From Pseudonocardia sp. SCN 73-27 (lineage in GTDB: Bacteria; Actinomycetota; Actinomycetes; Mycobacteriales; Pseudonocardiaceae), in contig MEGH01000050.1 in NCBI GenBank assembly GCA_001725415.1, positions 1 to 55,817 of the forward strand: a stretch of 55,817 bases of DNA. Reading direction: 5' to 3'. A program made the position numbers and the translations under genes. The notes beneath the pieces are model-generated. The model made no database searches. It was not told where the DNA came from and saw only the letters and a program-made list of their open reading frames with translations. Shown here piece after piece: positions 8,087 to 16,581 of the stretch (the stretch's first letter is position 1; each line of letters opens with the position of its first letter).

Positions 8087-9540
8087 TCAGGCCGGCCGAC
8101 CCACCACCAATGCGGCGACACCCGCCCGTGAGGTGAGACCCGTCCGTCGCATGATGCTGCTGACGTGGTTCTCGACGGTCCGCTCCGACAGGTGCAGCCG
8201 TTCGGCGATGCCCCTGTTGGTGAGGCCGTCGGCGACCAGCGTGGCGACCTCGGTCTCGCGGGGCGACAACGGCCCCCGGGACGTGACCGTCGCGAGCGCG
8301 GCGCAGGCCGCCACGAGCGGTGCCATCCCCAGCCGCGCCGCCAGCGCGGACGCCGCGTCGAGATGTGCCCGCGCCTCGGCGCCACCGGGACGGTCGGCGG
8401 TACGCGCGAGCTCGAGGTGCGCCCAGCCGGTGTGCGGTAGGTCGTGCACCGCCTCGGCGCAGGCCAGCGCGTCGGCGAGATGGGCGCGCGCCCGGGCCCG
8501 GTCGCCCAGCAGCCACGCGAGCCTGCCCAGATCCAGGGCGACGGGCCCGCAGAGCGGCGTATCGGCCGGACCGCCGACGAGCAGCTCCGCGAAGGGCTCG
8601 AGCATCGCGTAGACGCCGGCGGCGGTCGCGACGTCGTCGAACAGCACGCAGAGCCGGGCGTGGCCGGACGTCGCGACGAGCCATTCCGGGGTGGCGCGCG
8701 GCATGTCGCCGACGTGCGGGGCGACCGCGCGCCACAACGGCTCCGCCTCGGCCTGCCGTCCCATCGCGCCGAGTACCGACGCGTGCCAGCCGCGGGCGAA
8801 GAACGGTGCCCCGTCGAGCAACGTCCGCACCCGGGCCTCGACCTCGGGCAGGCCCTCGCCGGTGAGCACCGCGGCGTGCGACGCGAGGACGACCTGCAGA
8901 TGCGGCGCCGCACCGAGGGCGGCAGCGTCCGCGGCGGTCGCCGCCGAGTCCGCGAACCGGCCGTCGAGCAGCTGCATGCAGGCGCGGACCATCCCCAGCC
9001 GCGCGCGCCACCGCGGCTCGCCCATGCGTTCCACGACCTCGGCGAGCGCCGGCACCTCGCCATCGATCTCGACCCGGCGGCCGAGCACACCCCATGCCGC
9101 GATCCGCACGAACCGGCCCCACGCCTCGTACTCCGCTTGCCCCGCCGCCCGGCCCAGCCCGACGGCCTCGCCGCCGATCGCGAGCCTGCGCGCGACACCG
9201 TCCGGGCCGAGGCCTGCGGGTCGCCGTCGGGCGTCCCCGGTGCCGAGACCGGCTCCCACGGGCTGCGCGTCGCCGCGAGCTGGGCCTCGACGCGGGCGCG
9301 GCGGACCGGGTCGAGTCCGTCGGGGCGGGCCAGGACCTCGACGCACAGCAGATGCACCTGCCCGCGGACGGGTGTCCAGTCGAGGTCACGCAGGGTCGTC
9401 GCGGCGTCGGCGAGCAGCGCGGTGTCGCCGGTGTCCCGGGCGGCGTCGGCGGCCGACCGGCAGGCCTCCCAGGCCTCGACGACCTGGCCGTCACGGAACC
9501 GCTGCCCGGCCAGCGCGAGCCAGGCCCGAGGGTCGTCCAT
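8087..9540 (-). pseudogene. LuxR-family regulator with TPR-like sensor region, single-base frameshift
   Basis: From ATG 9540 the protein runs MDDPRAWLALAGQRFRDGQV through repeated alpha-helical, TPR-like segments to about APGTPDGDPQA (near 9215). It then continues in the neighbouring frame as GLGPDGVARRLAIGGEAVGL and onward to the C-terminal LuxR helix-turn-helix (GPLSPRETEVATLVADGLTN, then RGIAERLHLSERTVENHVSS). The span is 1454 nt, one base short of 485 codons, so a single missing base restores a full-length protein. No ATPase or receiver domain is visible. The divergent membrane-protein gene at 9688 is its likely target. It may be a real pseudogene or a sequence error. Confidence 0.8.
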
Positions 9541-9687
9541 CCCCACCTCCGCCCGGGGCCGCGGTTGCGCGACAGCGTACGGACATGGGTGGTGCGCGGG
9601 TGAGTGCTTTCCCCGATGTGGCGGACCGGCCGTGGTTCCTACGGTCGCTGCAACTCCGCGACCTGCGCGGACCGTGAGGGGGAGACG

Positions 9688-10311
9688 ATGAGCGGGACGA
9701 CGGTGCAGGCACGCAGCACCACGGACACCGGCGGCTGGATCTGTTTCTGGGGCGGCCTGGTCGGGGCCGTGCAGGCCGTCATCATGCTGCTGTGGACGCC
9801 CGAGGTCGGGGCCGACCGGTACAGCTACCCGATGACGCCGGGCGGATACGTCGTCGCGCAGCTGACCTTCGCGGTGCAGCACGTGGCCCTGCTCGTCGGG
9901 CTCGTCGCACTGGCCCGGTCGGCGTGGACGGCGCGGTCGCGGCCGGCGCGCGTCGGCGCATGGGCGTCGGCGGCGGGGATGGCACTGCTCACGATCATGG
10001 AGGCGGTCGCGATCCTCGCGGCGTCCGAGCCGACCGGCAGCGCGACCGCGACGCTCGTCGACTCGCTCTACGGCATCCCGACGATCGTGCTGGGCGTCGC
10101 GCTCGTCGTCTGCGCGGTCGCGCTCGTGAGGGACCGGTCGCTCGGCGCCGGCCCGCGATGGATGGTGCTCGTGCTGGGCGTCTACGTGTTCGTCGTGCTG
10201 CTGCCGGGCATCGTCACCGGGTCGTACACCCTGGCCCGCATCGCGATCGGCGTCTGGATGCTCGGCTTCGCCATGCTCGGGTTCCTCCTGGCACGTCGCT
10301 CCGAGGGCTGA
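9688..10311 (+). CDS. Conserved membrane protein, 207 aa
   Basis: An integral membrane protein with six or so hydrophobic stretches: WICFWGGLVGAVQAVIMLLW, VQHVALLVGLVALARSAW, VGAWASAAGMALLTIMEAVA, IPTIVLGVALVVCAVALV, MVLVLGVYVFVVLLPGIVTG and IAIGVWMLGFAMLGFLLA. ATG 9688 is preceded by GAGGGGGAG; a longer upstream reading has no membrane character and no SD, so it was not used. It has no recognisable catalytic motif. It is divergent from the LuxR-type gene and ends 13 bp before the operator of the next gene. Confidence 0.78.
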   Translation: MSGTTVQARSTTDTGGWICFWGGLVGAVQAVIMLLWTPEVGADRYSYPMTPGGYVVAQLTFAVQHVALLVGLVALARSAWTARSRPARVGAWASAAGMALLTIMEAVAILAASEPTGSATATLVDSLYGIPTIVLGVALVVCAVALVRDRSLGAGPRWMVLVLGVYVFVVLLPGIVTGSYTLARIAIGVWMLGFAMLGFLLARRSEG

Positions 10312-10324
10312 CCACACCCGCTGC

Positions 10325-10340
10325 GTTAGCGCTCGCTAAC
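10325..10340. promoter_or_regulatory. TetR-type operator in front of tetR (10357)
   Basis: GTTAGCGCTCGCTAAC is a perfect 16-bp palindrome 16 bp before ATG 10357. It matches the two sites before accD1 in the outer GTTAGCG..CG.TAAC positions. This placement is typical of autorepression. Confidence 0.75.
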
Positions 10341-10356
10341 CGGCTACGCTGCGCCG

Positions 10357-10941
10357 ATGGCCGTTCCGACGGGTGCCGCGACCGGTCGGCGCGAGCAGAT
10401 CCTCATCGTCGCGGCCCGGCTGTTCGCCAAGCACGGGTTCCACGGGGTGAGCATCGCCGACCTCGGCGCGGCCGTCGGCGTGAGCGGGCCGGCGCTGTAC
10501 CGGCACTTCCCCGGCAAGGAGGCACTGCTCGCGGAGATGCTCGTCGGCATCAGCGAGCACCTGCTCGCCGGGGGCCGGGAGCGCGCCGCGGCCGGTGGCG
10601 ACGCCCGCGCCACCCTGGAGGCGCTCGTCGACTTCCATCTCGACTTCGCGCTGACCTCCCCCGACCTCATCGTCGTGCAGGACCGGGACCTCGCGAACCT
10701 GCCGCCCGAGCCGCGGCGCAAGGTGCGGCTACTGCAACGCACGTACGTCGAGATCTGGGTGGAGGTGCTTCGGGAGATCACGCCGGGCCTGCAGCCGGAG
10801 GCGGCCCGGATCGCCGCGCACGGCACGTTCGGGCTGCTCAACTCCACCCCGCACAGCGGCGCGCGGGGCAGCACCCGCGAGGTCGCGACGCTGCTGCGCG
10901 ACATGGCCCTCACCGCGCTGACGACGCTCCCCGCCGCCTGA
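10357..10941 (+). CDS. TetR-family regulator, candidate repressor of the accD1-accA1 operon
   Basis: 194 aa. The N-terminal helix-turn-helix is HGFHGVSIADLGAAVGVSG followed by PALYRHFPGKEALLAEML; the remainder is an all-helical ligand domain ending TALTTLPAA. The start at ATG 10357 gives the short N-terminal tail usual for TetR proteins. A palindrome just upstream recurs twice before accD1, about 5 kb away, suggesting that one regulator controls itself and branched-chain acyl-CoA degradation. In M. tuberculosis a TetR protein (Rv2506/BkaR) lies beside the equivalent accD1 block, which supports this by analogy; here the regulator is separated by other genes. The ligand is presumably an acyl-CoA (inference). 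Confidence 0.85.
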   Translation: MAVPTGAATGRREQILIVAARLFAKHGFHGVSIADLGAAVGVSGPALYRHFPGKEALLAEMLVGISEHLLAGGRERAAAGGDARATLEALVDFHLDFALTSPDLIVVQDRDLANLPPEPRRKVRLLQRTYVEIWVEVLREITPGLQPEAARIAAHGTFGLLNSTPHSGARGSTREVATLLRDMALTALTTLPAA

Positions 10942-10949
10942 CCGAACCC

Positions 10950-11066
10950 CGGCGCGCAACCCCATTGCTGTCCGGAGGCCGCGAACAGCAGTGAGGTTGC
11001 GCGCGGCTTCTCGGGCGCAACCTCACTGCTGCCGGCGGGCCGATCCGCGACCGTGAGGTTGCGCGC
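10950..11066. repeat. GCGCGCAACC hairpin repeat cluster between convergent genes
   Basis: The gap between tetR (ends 10941) and the P-type ATPase (ends 11069) is filled with inverted copies of one unit. GCGCGCAACCCCATTGCTGT is followed by its reverse form AACAGCAGTGAGGTTGCGCG, then by GCGCAACCTCACTGCTG and GTGAGGTTGCGCGC. Paired, they make long hairpins with no obvious T-tract. A related cluster lies at 40298-40430, also between convergent genes. It could act as a bidirectional terminator or be a REP-like element. Confidence 0.8.
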
Positions 11067-11068
11067 GA

Positions 11069-12960
11069 TCATCCGACCGCGACCTCGCCGCGCGTCGCCC
11101 GCCGGTCGGCGACCTCCGGGGTCCGGGACGCCGAGCGGCCGGCCAGCAGGCGCAGGCCGTTGAGGCAGACGACGACCGTCGACAGCTCGTGGCCCGCGAC
11201 CCCGAGGACCAGCGGCAGCGTCCCGATCAGGTCCCAGGCGACGAGCCCCGCGATGACGGCGCCCGCGAAGACGAGGTTGGCCTTGGCGACGCGGGTCGCC
11301 CGGCGCGACAGGGTGACCAACGCGGGGAGGCCACCCATGGGGTCGCGCAGCAGCACCCCGTCGCCGGCCTGCACCGACAGTGCGCTGGCGCCGTGTCCGA
11401 CGGCGAGCCCGACGTCGGCGACGGCGAGCAGGGGGGCGTCGTTGACGCCGTCGCCCGCGGCGAGGACGGTCCGGCCGTCGCGCCGCCAGTCCGGACGACG
11501 CAGCCGTCGACGACGTCGGCCTTCCCGTCGGGCAGCAGCCCGGCGTGGACCTCGCTGATGCCGAGCCGTCCGGCGACGGCGGCGGCGGGGCGGTCGGCGT
11601 CGCCGGTGAGCAGGGCGGGGGTGCGGCCGGTGAGCGCGGTGAGGGATGCGACGGCGTCGGCGGCGCCGGGGCGCAGGTCGTCGGCGAGCGCGAGCACACC
11701 CGCGACCTCGCCGTCGACCCGCACGACGACGGCGGTCGCGCCGTCGACCGCGGTCTCGGGGGAACCAGGAGCCGGGCGCCCGACGGTCACGACCTGCCCG
11801 CGCACCGTCGCGCGGACCCCGATCCCCGGTTCGGCGGTGAACCCGGTCGCGGCGGGTACGACCAGCCTGCGCCGGTCGGCCTCCTCCCGGATCGCTCGGC
11901 CGAGGGCGTGCTCGCTGCCGGCCTCGGCGGCGGCGGCGAGCGCGACGAGCGCATCGGGGTCGGTCGCGCGCACCTCGACCACGCGCGGCGTGCCCGAGGT
12001 CAGGGTGCCGGTCTTGTCGAGGGCCACGGTGTCGACGGCGGCGAGGGCCTCGACGACGGTGGCGTCGCGCAGCAGGGCGCCGCGGCGGGAGGCGACGGCG
12101 ATGGCGGCGAGCAGCGGCGGCATGGTCGCGAGCACGACCGCGCAGGGGGACGCGACGATCATGAAGGTCATGGCGCGCAGCAGGGTCGGCTCGAACTCGG
12201 CGCCGACGAGCATCGGGATGCCGAGCAGTGCGAGGGTCACGACGACGACGCCGACCGAGTAGGGCTGCTCGATCCGCTCGATGAGCAGCTGCCGCTCGGA
12301 GGACGACTCGGTGGCGCGCTCGACGCGTTCGCGGATGCCGGCGACGACCCAGTCGCCGGGGTCGCGGTCGACGCGGACGCGCAGGACGCCGGTGCCGTTG
12401 ACGGTTCCGGCGTGGACGGCGGTGCCGATGCCGGCGGGGCGGGGCAGCGGCTCACCGGTCAGGGACGCGGTGTCGACCTCGCTCGCACCGTCGACGACCT
12501 CGCCGTCGGCGGGGATGCGGTCACCGGGCCGGACGAGGACGACGTCACCGGTCCGCAGGTCACGGGCGGGGACCTGCGACTCGGACCCGTTCTCGAGCCG
12601 AACGGCGGTCTCGGGCGCGAGGTCGAGCAGCGCCTCGATGCCGCGGCGCGTCCGGGCCGTCATGACCGCTTCGAGCGCACCGGATGTCGCGAAGATGACG
12701 ACGAGCAGTCCGCCGTCGAGCGGCTGGCCGATCGCGGCCGCGGCGAGCGCGGCCACGATCATGAGCAGGTCGACGTCGAGGCTGCCGTGGCGCAGGGAGC
12801 GCAGGCCCGACCAGGCGGGTTCCCACCCCCCGGCGACGTAGCAGACCACCCAGGCGGTCGCGGTCAGCGCGACGGGTGCGTCGAGCAGCTGGGCGGGGAC
12901 GGCGACTGCGAACGCCGCGAGGGCGAGCAGGGCGTAGCGGACCTCGGGAAGCACCCGCAC
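11069..12960 (-). pseudogene. CtpD-like heavy-metal P-type ATPase, single-base frameshift
   Basis: P1B-type metal exporter. From GTG 12960 it shows transmembrane segments, the actuator motif SLTGEPLPRPAG, the membrane metal-binding motif FMIVASPCAVVLATMPPLLA and the phosphorylation motif ALDKTGTLTSGTP. It then shifts frame near 11511, after KADVVDG, and continues as RRDGRTVLAAGDGVNDAPLL with two final TM segments (AKANLVFAGAVIAGLVAWDL). The span of 1892 nt is one base short of 631 codons. There is no N-terminal metal-binding domain, as in CtpD. The SPC motif with ATMPPLLAAIA wording resembles CtpD, which exports Co/Ni and possibly Fe (family knowledge). If the shift is real, the catalytic GDGVND is lost and the pump is dead. 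Confidence 0.82.
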
Positions 12961-12965
12961 ACCTT

Positions 12966-12985
12966 ATCTGCGTATTCACGCAGAT
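12966..12985. promoter_or_regulatory. Inverted repeat before the P-type ATPase, probable metalloregulator operator
   Basis: ATCTGCGT-ATTC-ACGCAGAT is a perfect 8-bp inverted repeat 5 bp upstream of GTG 12960. This is the position of an operator for a metal-sensing repressor of the ArsR/SmtB type (inference). The only ArsR gene in the window (34552) lacks the usual C-terminal metal ligands and is not adjacent. Confidence 0.55.
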
Positions 12986-13028
12986 GCGTAATCAGAAGAT
13001 TTTGCTCACACCCCGTGCAGCCCCGAAC

Positions 13029-13856
13029 TCACAGGAGGCCCGCGTGCCCCAGCCGCTCCTCGTACAGGTCGAGCGCCTCCTGCTCGTCGGTCGCCTCCGC
13101 CTCCGCCCGCTCCCACAGCTCCCCGATGTCGACGGTCGAGCGCGCCACCCGCTCCGCCCACGCCGCGGCGTCGCACCGCCAGTAGCCGATGACCCCGTAG
13201 GAGTCGGCGGGCAGCTCCAGCTCGTGGCGCAGGTACTTGCGCACGGCGCGCGTCGCCGCAGCCTCGCCCGCGACGTAGACGTACCCCGGGCCGTCGGGAA
13301 GTTGCACCTCCCGCGCGATGCGTTCCAGCTCGGACCCGCCGTGCACCACCTCGGGGTTGTGCACCCAGGTGACCTCGGCGCCGGGCAGCTCCTGCTCGTC
13401 GGCGGCCGACGGGACCTCCGCGACGACGATCGTGCGCATCCCCGCGGGCGCCTCCTCGGCGATGCGGCCCGCCGCCGGCAGCCCGGTGGTGTCGACGAGC
13501 AGCAGCTGCCACTCCGCGCCGTCGGGGCGGGTGAACCAGCTGTTCTGGTAGGTCAGGGAGAGCTGGTCGCCGGGTCGCCCGCGGCGCGCCCATGCCGACG
13601 CGGCGCCGCCCTCGTGGACGATCACGTCGAACGTGAGGCGGTCACCCTCGACGCGGCGCACCGTGTACCAGTGCCCGCGTTCCACGTCGTCCCCGGCGAC
13701 GGTCGACCCGTCGAGCGGGAATGTCAGCACGCACCCCTCGTCGGGCACCTGGAGCGACTCGAAGCCGGGCACGTCGAGCGCGACCCGCACGATGCTCGGC
13801 GAGAGCGTTCGCACCGCGACGACCTCGGCAGGCCGCACCTGCGGCTGGCCCCTCAT
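13029..13856 (-). CDS. Siderophore-interacting protein / ferric-siderophore reductase (SIP family)
   Basis: A cytoplasmic flavoprotein of 275 aa that releases iron from imported ferric siderophores using NAD(P)H. The N-terminal FAD domain has IVRVALDVPGF, GHWYTVRRVEG and ASAWARRGRPGDQLSLTYQN. The C-terminal SIP domain has LLLVDTTGLPAAGRIAEEAP, VYVAGEAAATRAVRKYLRHE and YGVIGYWRCDAAAWAERV, the standard family ending. ATG 13856 has AGGAGG 4 nt upstream; a GTG at 13904 would add a run with no family similarity. It is divergent from the siderophore biosynthesis operon and shares the iron box at 13913-13947, so it should be induced by iron starvation. Confidence 0.92.
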   Translation of the reverse strand: MRGQPQVRPAEVVAVRTLSPSIVRVALDVPGFESLQVPDEGCVLTFPLDGSTVAGDDVERGHWYTVRRVEGDRLTFDVIVHEGGAASAWARRGRPGDQLSLTYQNSWFTRPDGAEWQLLLVDTTGLPAAGRIAEEAPAGMRTIVVAEVPSAADEQELPGAEVTWVHNPEVVHGGSELERIAREVQLPDGPGYVYVAGEAAATRAVRKYLRHELELPADSYGVIGYWRCDAAAWAERVARSTVDIGELWERAEAEATDEQEALDLYEERLGHAGLL

Positions 13857-13912
13857 CCATCCTCCTCGACCACGGAAACCGCTCCGCTCAGTGTCCGCCC
13901 ACACGGGCTATT

Positions 13913-13947
13913 GAAAGTAAGCCTTCCCTTAGGGAAGGGTAACCTAG
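13913..13947. promoter_or_regulatory. Tandem overlapping iron boxes (IdeR/DmdR type)
   Basis: TTAGGGAAGGGTAACCTAG (13929-13947) matches 15 of 19 positions of the IdeR/DmdR1 consensus TTAGGTTAGGCTAACCTAA as I know it. On the other strand TAAGGGAAGGCTTACTTTC (13931-13913) matches about 12 of 19. The two overlap by 3 bp and sit between the divergent SIP and monooxygenase genes, so one regulator complex could shut both promoters when iron is plentiful. Confidence 0.8.
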
Positions 13948-13970
13948 TCCTCACGAAAGGGAGCGCGTGC

Positions 13971-15236
13971 ATGTTTCGATGTGGGTCGTTCGACGTGGTC
14001 GGTGTCGGTTTCGGACCATCGAACCTGGCGCTCGCCGTCGCTGTCGCCGAGCACAACACCACCACCCCCGGCGAAAGGTTGAGCGCCCGGTTCGTGGAGC
14101 GACAGAGCACCTTCGGATGGCATCGCGGCATGCTGCTGGAGGACGCGACCATGCAGATCAGCTTCCTCAAGGACCTCGCCACCCTGCGGAACCCCGTGAG
14201 CCCCTACGGCTTCCTGTCCTACCTCCACGACCGGGGTCGGCTCATCGACTTCATCAACTACGGCAGCGCATTCCCCACGCGCCTGGAGTTCCACGACTAT
14301 CTCGAATGGGTCGCCGGACGATTCGTCGACGACGTCGACTACCGCACGACGGTGACCTCGATCGATCCGGTACCCGACGCATCCGAGTTCCTCGACATCA
14401 GGACGTCGGACGGGGCGACGATGCGCACCCGCAACGTCGTGGTCGCCACAGGGCTCGCCGCGAACCTGCCCGACGGAGTGGTCCCGGGAGAGCGGATCTG
14501 GCACACCCGGGACCTCCTCACCCGCACCGACCGGCCGGTCGACCCGCGTCGCGTGATCGTCGTCGGGGCCGGGCAGAGCGCTGCCGAAGCCGTGGACCAC
14601 TTCCACCGCAGATTCGAGTCCGCCGAGGTGTGGGCCGTCTTCAACCGCTACGGCTACAGCCCGGCCGACGACACGCCGTTCGCCAACCGCGTGTTCGATC
14701 CGGGCGCCGTCGACGACTTCTTCGGAGCACCCCCCGAAGTCAAACAGATGATTCTCGGCTACCACGCCAATACCAACTACTCCGTCGTCGACCCCGAGCT
14801 CATCGAGTCCCTCTACCGTCGCCACTACCACGAGAAGATCAGCGGACGCGAACGGCTGCGGTTCCTCAACGTCAGCCGCATCGATGACGTGGTGGCGAGC
14901 CGCGACCACGTCGAACTGGTCCTCGAGTCGATGCTCGACGGCGGGCGCGAAGCAGTCCGAGCCGACCTCGTGGTCTACGCGACCGGATACCGGCCCTCCG
15001 ACCCGTGCGACCTTCTCGGCGACCTCACCGGATCCTGCCTGCGCGACGACGCCGGCCGCCTGAGCATCAATCGCGACTACCGGGTGGCGACCGACCCCGC
15101 ACTGCGCGCAGGGATCTACGTCCAGGGCGCGACCGAGCACACCCATGGACTGTCCTCGACGCTGCTGTCGAACATCGCCGTGCGGAGTGGGGAGATCGTG
15201 CAGTCGATCGCCGAGCGCACCTCGGCCCTGGTCTGA
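13971..15236 (+). CDS. L-ornithine N5-monooxygenase (SidA/PvdA type)
   Basis: Hydroxylates the side-chain amine of L-ornithine with FAD, NADPH and O2, the first step to hydroxamate siderophores; 421 aa. Visible are FAD binding (VVGVGFGPSNLALAVAVAEH), the substrate region HRGMLLEDATMQISFLKDLA, the NADPH fold RVIVVGAGQSAAEAVDHF, the NTNYSVVDPELI stretch usual for ornithine enzymes, the DLVVYATGYRP motif and the C-terminal THGLSSTLLSNIAVRSGEIV. Lysine hydroxylases are close relatives, but the NRPS pockets favour hydroxyornithine. ATG 13971 follows an AAAGGGAG run. It is the first gene of the iron-boxed operon; mbtH follows after 30 bp. Confidence 0.93.
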   Translation: MFRCGSFDVVGVGFGPSNLALAVAVAEHNTTTPGERLSARFVERQSTFGWHRGMLLEDATMQISFLKDLATLRNPVSPYGFLSYLHDRGRLIDFINYGSAFPTRLEFHDYLEWVAGRFVDDVDYRTTVTSIDPVPDASEFLDIRTSDGATMRTRNVVVATGLAANLPDGVVPGERIWHTRDLLTRTDRPVDPRRVIVVGAGQSAAEAVDHFHRRFESAEVWAVFNRYGYSPADDTPFANRVFDPGAVDDFFGAPPEVKQMILGYHANTNYSVVDPELIESLYRRHYHEKISGRERLRFLNVSRIDDVVASRDHVELVLESMLDGGREAVRADLVVYATGYRPSDPCDLLGDLTGSCLRDDAGRLSINRDYRVATDPALRAGIYVQGATEHTHGLSSTLLSNIAVRSGEIVQSIAERTSALV

Positions 15237-15266
15237 CCCCCACCCCCGACAGAAGGCGAGACACGG

Positions 15267-15494
15267 ATGTCCACCAACCCGTTCGACGACCCGGACGGCA
15301 CCTTCCACGTACTGGTCAACGACGAGGAGCAGCACTCGCTCTGGCCGGCGTTCGCGGCGGTCCCCGACGGCTGGCACGTGGTGCTCTCCGCAGCCGCCCG
15401 CCAGGAGTGCCTGGACTACGTCGACCAGCACTGGGACGACCTGCGCCCCCGGAGCCTGCGTGAGCGCTCCGCACCGGCCACGCCGGCCCCCTGA
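15267..15494 (+). CDS. MbtH-like protein, NRPS adenylation-domain partner
   Basis: 75 aa. It carries the family signature [20 protein letters not shown] with the conserved tryptophans, followed by [15 protein letters not shown]. MbtH-like proteins bind adenylation domains and are often needed for their solubility and activity. It sits between the ornithine hydroxylase and the receptor lipoprotein, 1.1 kb ahead of the NRPS it presumably serves. ATG 15267 is preceded by AGAAGGCGAG. Confidence 0.95.
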   Translation: MSTNPFDDPDGTFHVLVNDEEQHSLWPAFAAVPDGWHVVLSAAARQECLDYVDQHWDDLRPRSLRERSAPATPAP

Positions 15495-15552
15495 TCCCGG
15501 GCGGTCCAGCGCCCGAAGAACGTTCCTGATCGACCCCCGGAGGAGCACGACC

Positions 15553-16581
15553 GTGAGTATCCGCATGCCCCGAACACTTCGACGACGGATGCTGCTGCCG
15601 CTCGCAGCGGCGCTCGCCGTGGCCCTCGCAGGCTGCGGCACAGCGCAGTCACCCTCCACGTCCCCGTCGGCGCCGCCGGCCGGCCCCGGCTTCCCGGTGA
15701 CCATCGACCACGCCCTCGGTTCCACCACCATCACCGCCGCGCCGCAGCGCGTGGTCACCATCGGCTGGAGCGACCAGGACGCCGTGCTAGCACTCGGTGT
15801 CCAGCCGGTCGGCACCACGGAGTGGTTCGACGAGCAGCCGGGCGCCGTCTTCCCGTGGGCGACCGCGGCCGCGAAGGGCGCGACCCCCGAGATCGTCGCG
15901 AACGCCGGCGAGATCAGCTTCGAGAAGGTGGCCGCCCTCCGCCCGGACCTGATCCTCGCCCTGTACGAGGGCCTGGACCGCTCCGAGTACGACAAGCTGT
16001 CGGCGATCGCCCCCACCGTCGCCCACCCGGCCGAGTACGACGCCTTCGGCGCCCCCTGGCAGGAGACGACGGTGACGATCGGCCGCGCGCTCGGCCGTGA
16101 GGCGCAGGCCAAGGACCTGGTGGCGGGCGTGGAGCAGAAACTCGCCGCCGTCCGCACGGCTCACCCGCAATGGGCCGAGAAGACCATGCTCGTGATGGCG
16201 ACGGCCGAGGCCGGCACGTACGGGGTCTTCTCGCCGCAGGACCCGAAGGCCCGGTTCTTCGCCGACCTCGGCTTCAAGACTCAGCCCCCGTGGCTCGCCC
16301 CGCGCGTGCAGGACAACCTCGCGAACGTCAGCGCCGAGGAGTTCACGCTCCTCGACGTCGACCGCCTCGCCTGGACCTCCGACCCCGACCTCGTCGCCAC
16401 GCTGCAGAAGGATCCCATCTACAACCGGCTCGACGTCGTCCGCGACGGCCGCGTGTCCTACTTCGACTACACGCAGGCCCCGTTCCCGGGTGCGGCGATC
16501 ACCTTCAACACCGTGCTGAGCATCCCCTACGCCCTCGACCAGGTCGTTCCCGAGCTGGAGAAGCTGGACGCCGAGCCGTGA
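15553..16581 (+). CDS. Iron-siderophore ABC transporter substrate-binding lipoprotein
   Basis: A cell-surface lipoprotein of 342 aa that captures ferric siderophore. The signal peptide has twin arginines and a hydrophobic core ([20 protein letters not shown]) ending in the lipobox LAGC. The mature part is a FecB/FhuD-type periplasmic-binding fold: [34 protein letters not shown], the long linking helix around [19 protein letters not shown]-like sequence, and [10 protein letters not shown] at the end. GTG 15553 has CGGAGGAGC 7 nt upstream. It overlaps the NRPS start by 4 nt (GTGA). No FecCD-type permease or uptake ATPase is present in the window, so the import membrane complex must be elsewhere. 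Confidence 0.9.
   Translation: MSIRMPRTLRRRMLLPLAAALAVALAGCGTAQSPSTSPSAPPAGPGFPVTIDHALGSTTITAAPQRVVTIGWSDQDAVLALGVQPVGTTEWFDEQPGAVFPWATAAAKGATPEIVANAGEISFEKVAALRPDLILALYEGLDRSEYDKLSAIAPTVAHPAEYDAFGAPWQETTVTIGRALGREAQAKDLVAGVEQKLAAVRTAHPQWAEKTMLVMATAEAGTYGVFSPQDPKARFFADLGFKTQPPWLAPRVQDNLANVSAEEFTLLDVDRLAWTSDPDLVATLQKDPIYNRLDVVRDGRVSYFDYTQAPFPGAAITFNTVLSIPYALDQVVPELEKLDAEP

Noticed and set aside
9200-9240. Programmed ribosomal frameshift in the LuxR-type gene
   Set aside because: No slippery heptamer or downstream pseudoknot is evident, and two other genes show the same one-base deficit, favouring mutation or sequence error.
16170-16577. NRPS start several hundred bases upstream of GTG 16578
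   Set aside because: The upstream part overlaps the lipoprotein gene and has no domain character; GTGA coupling at 16578 is the natural start.
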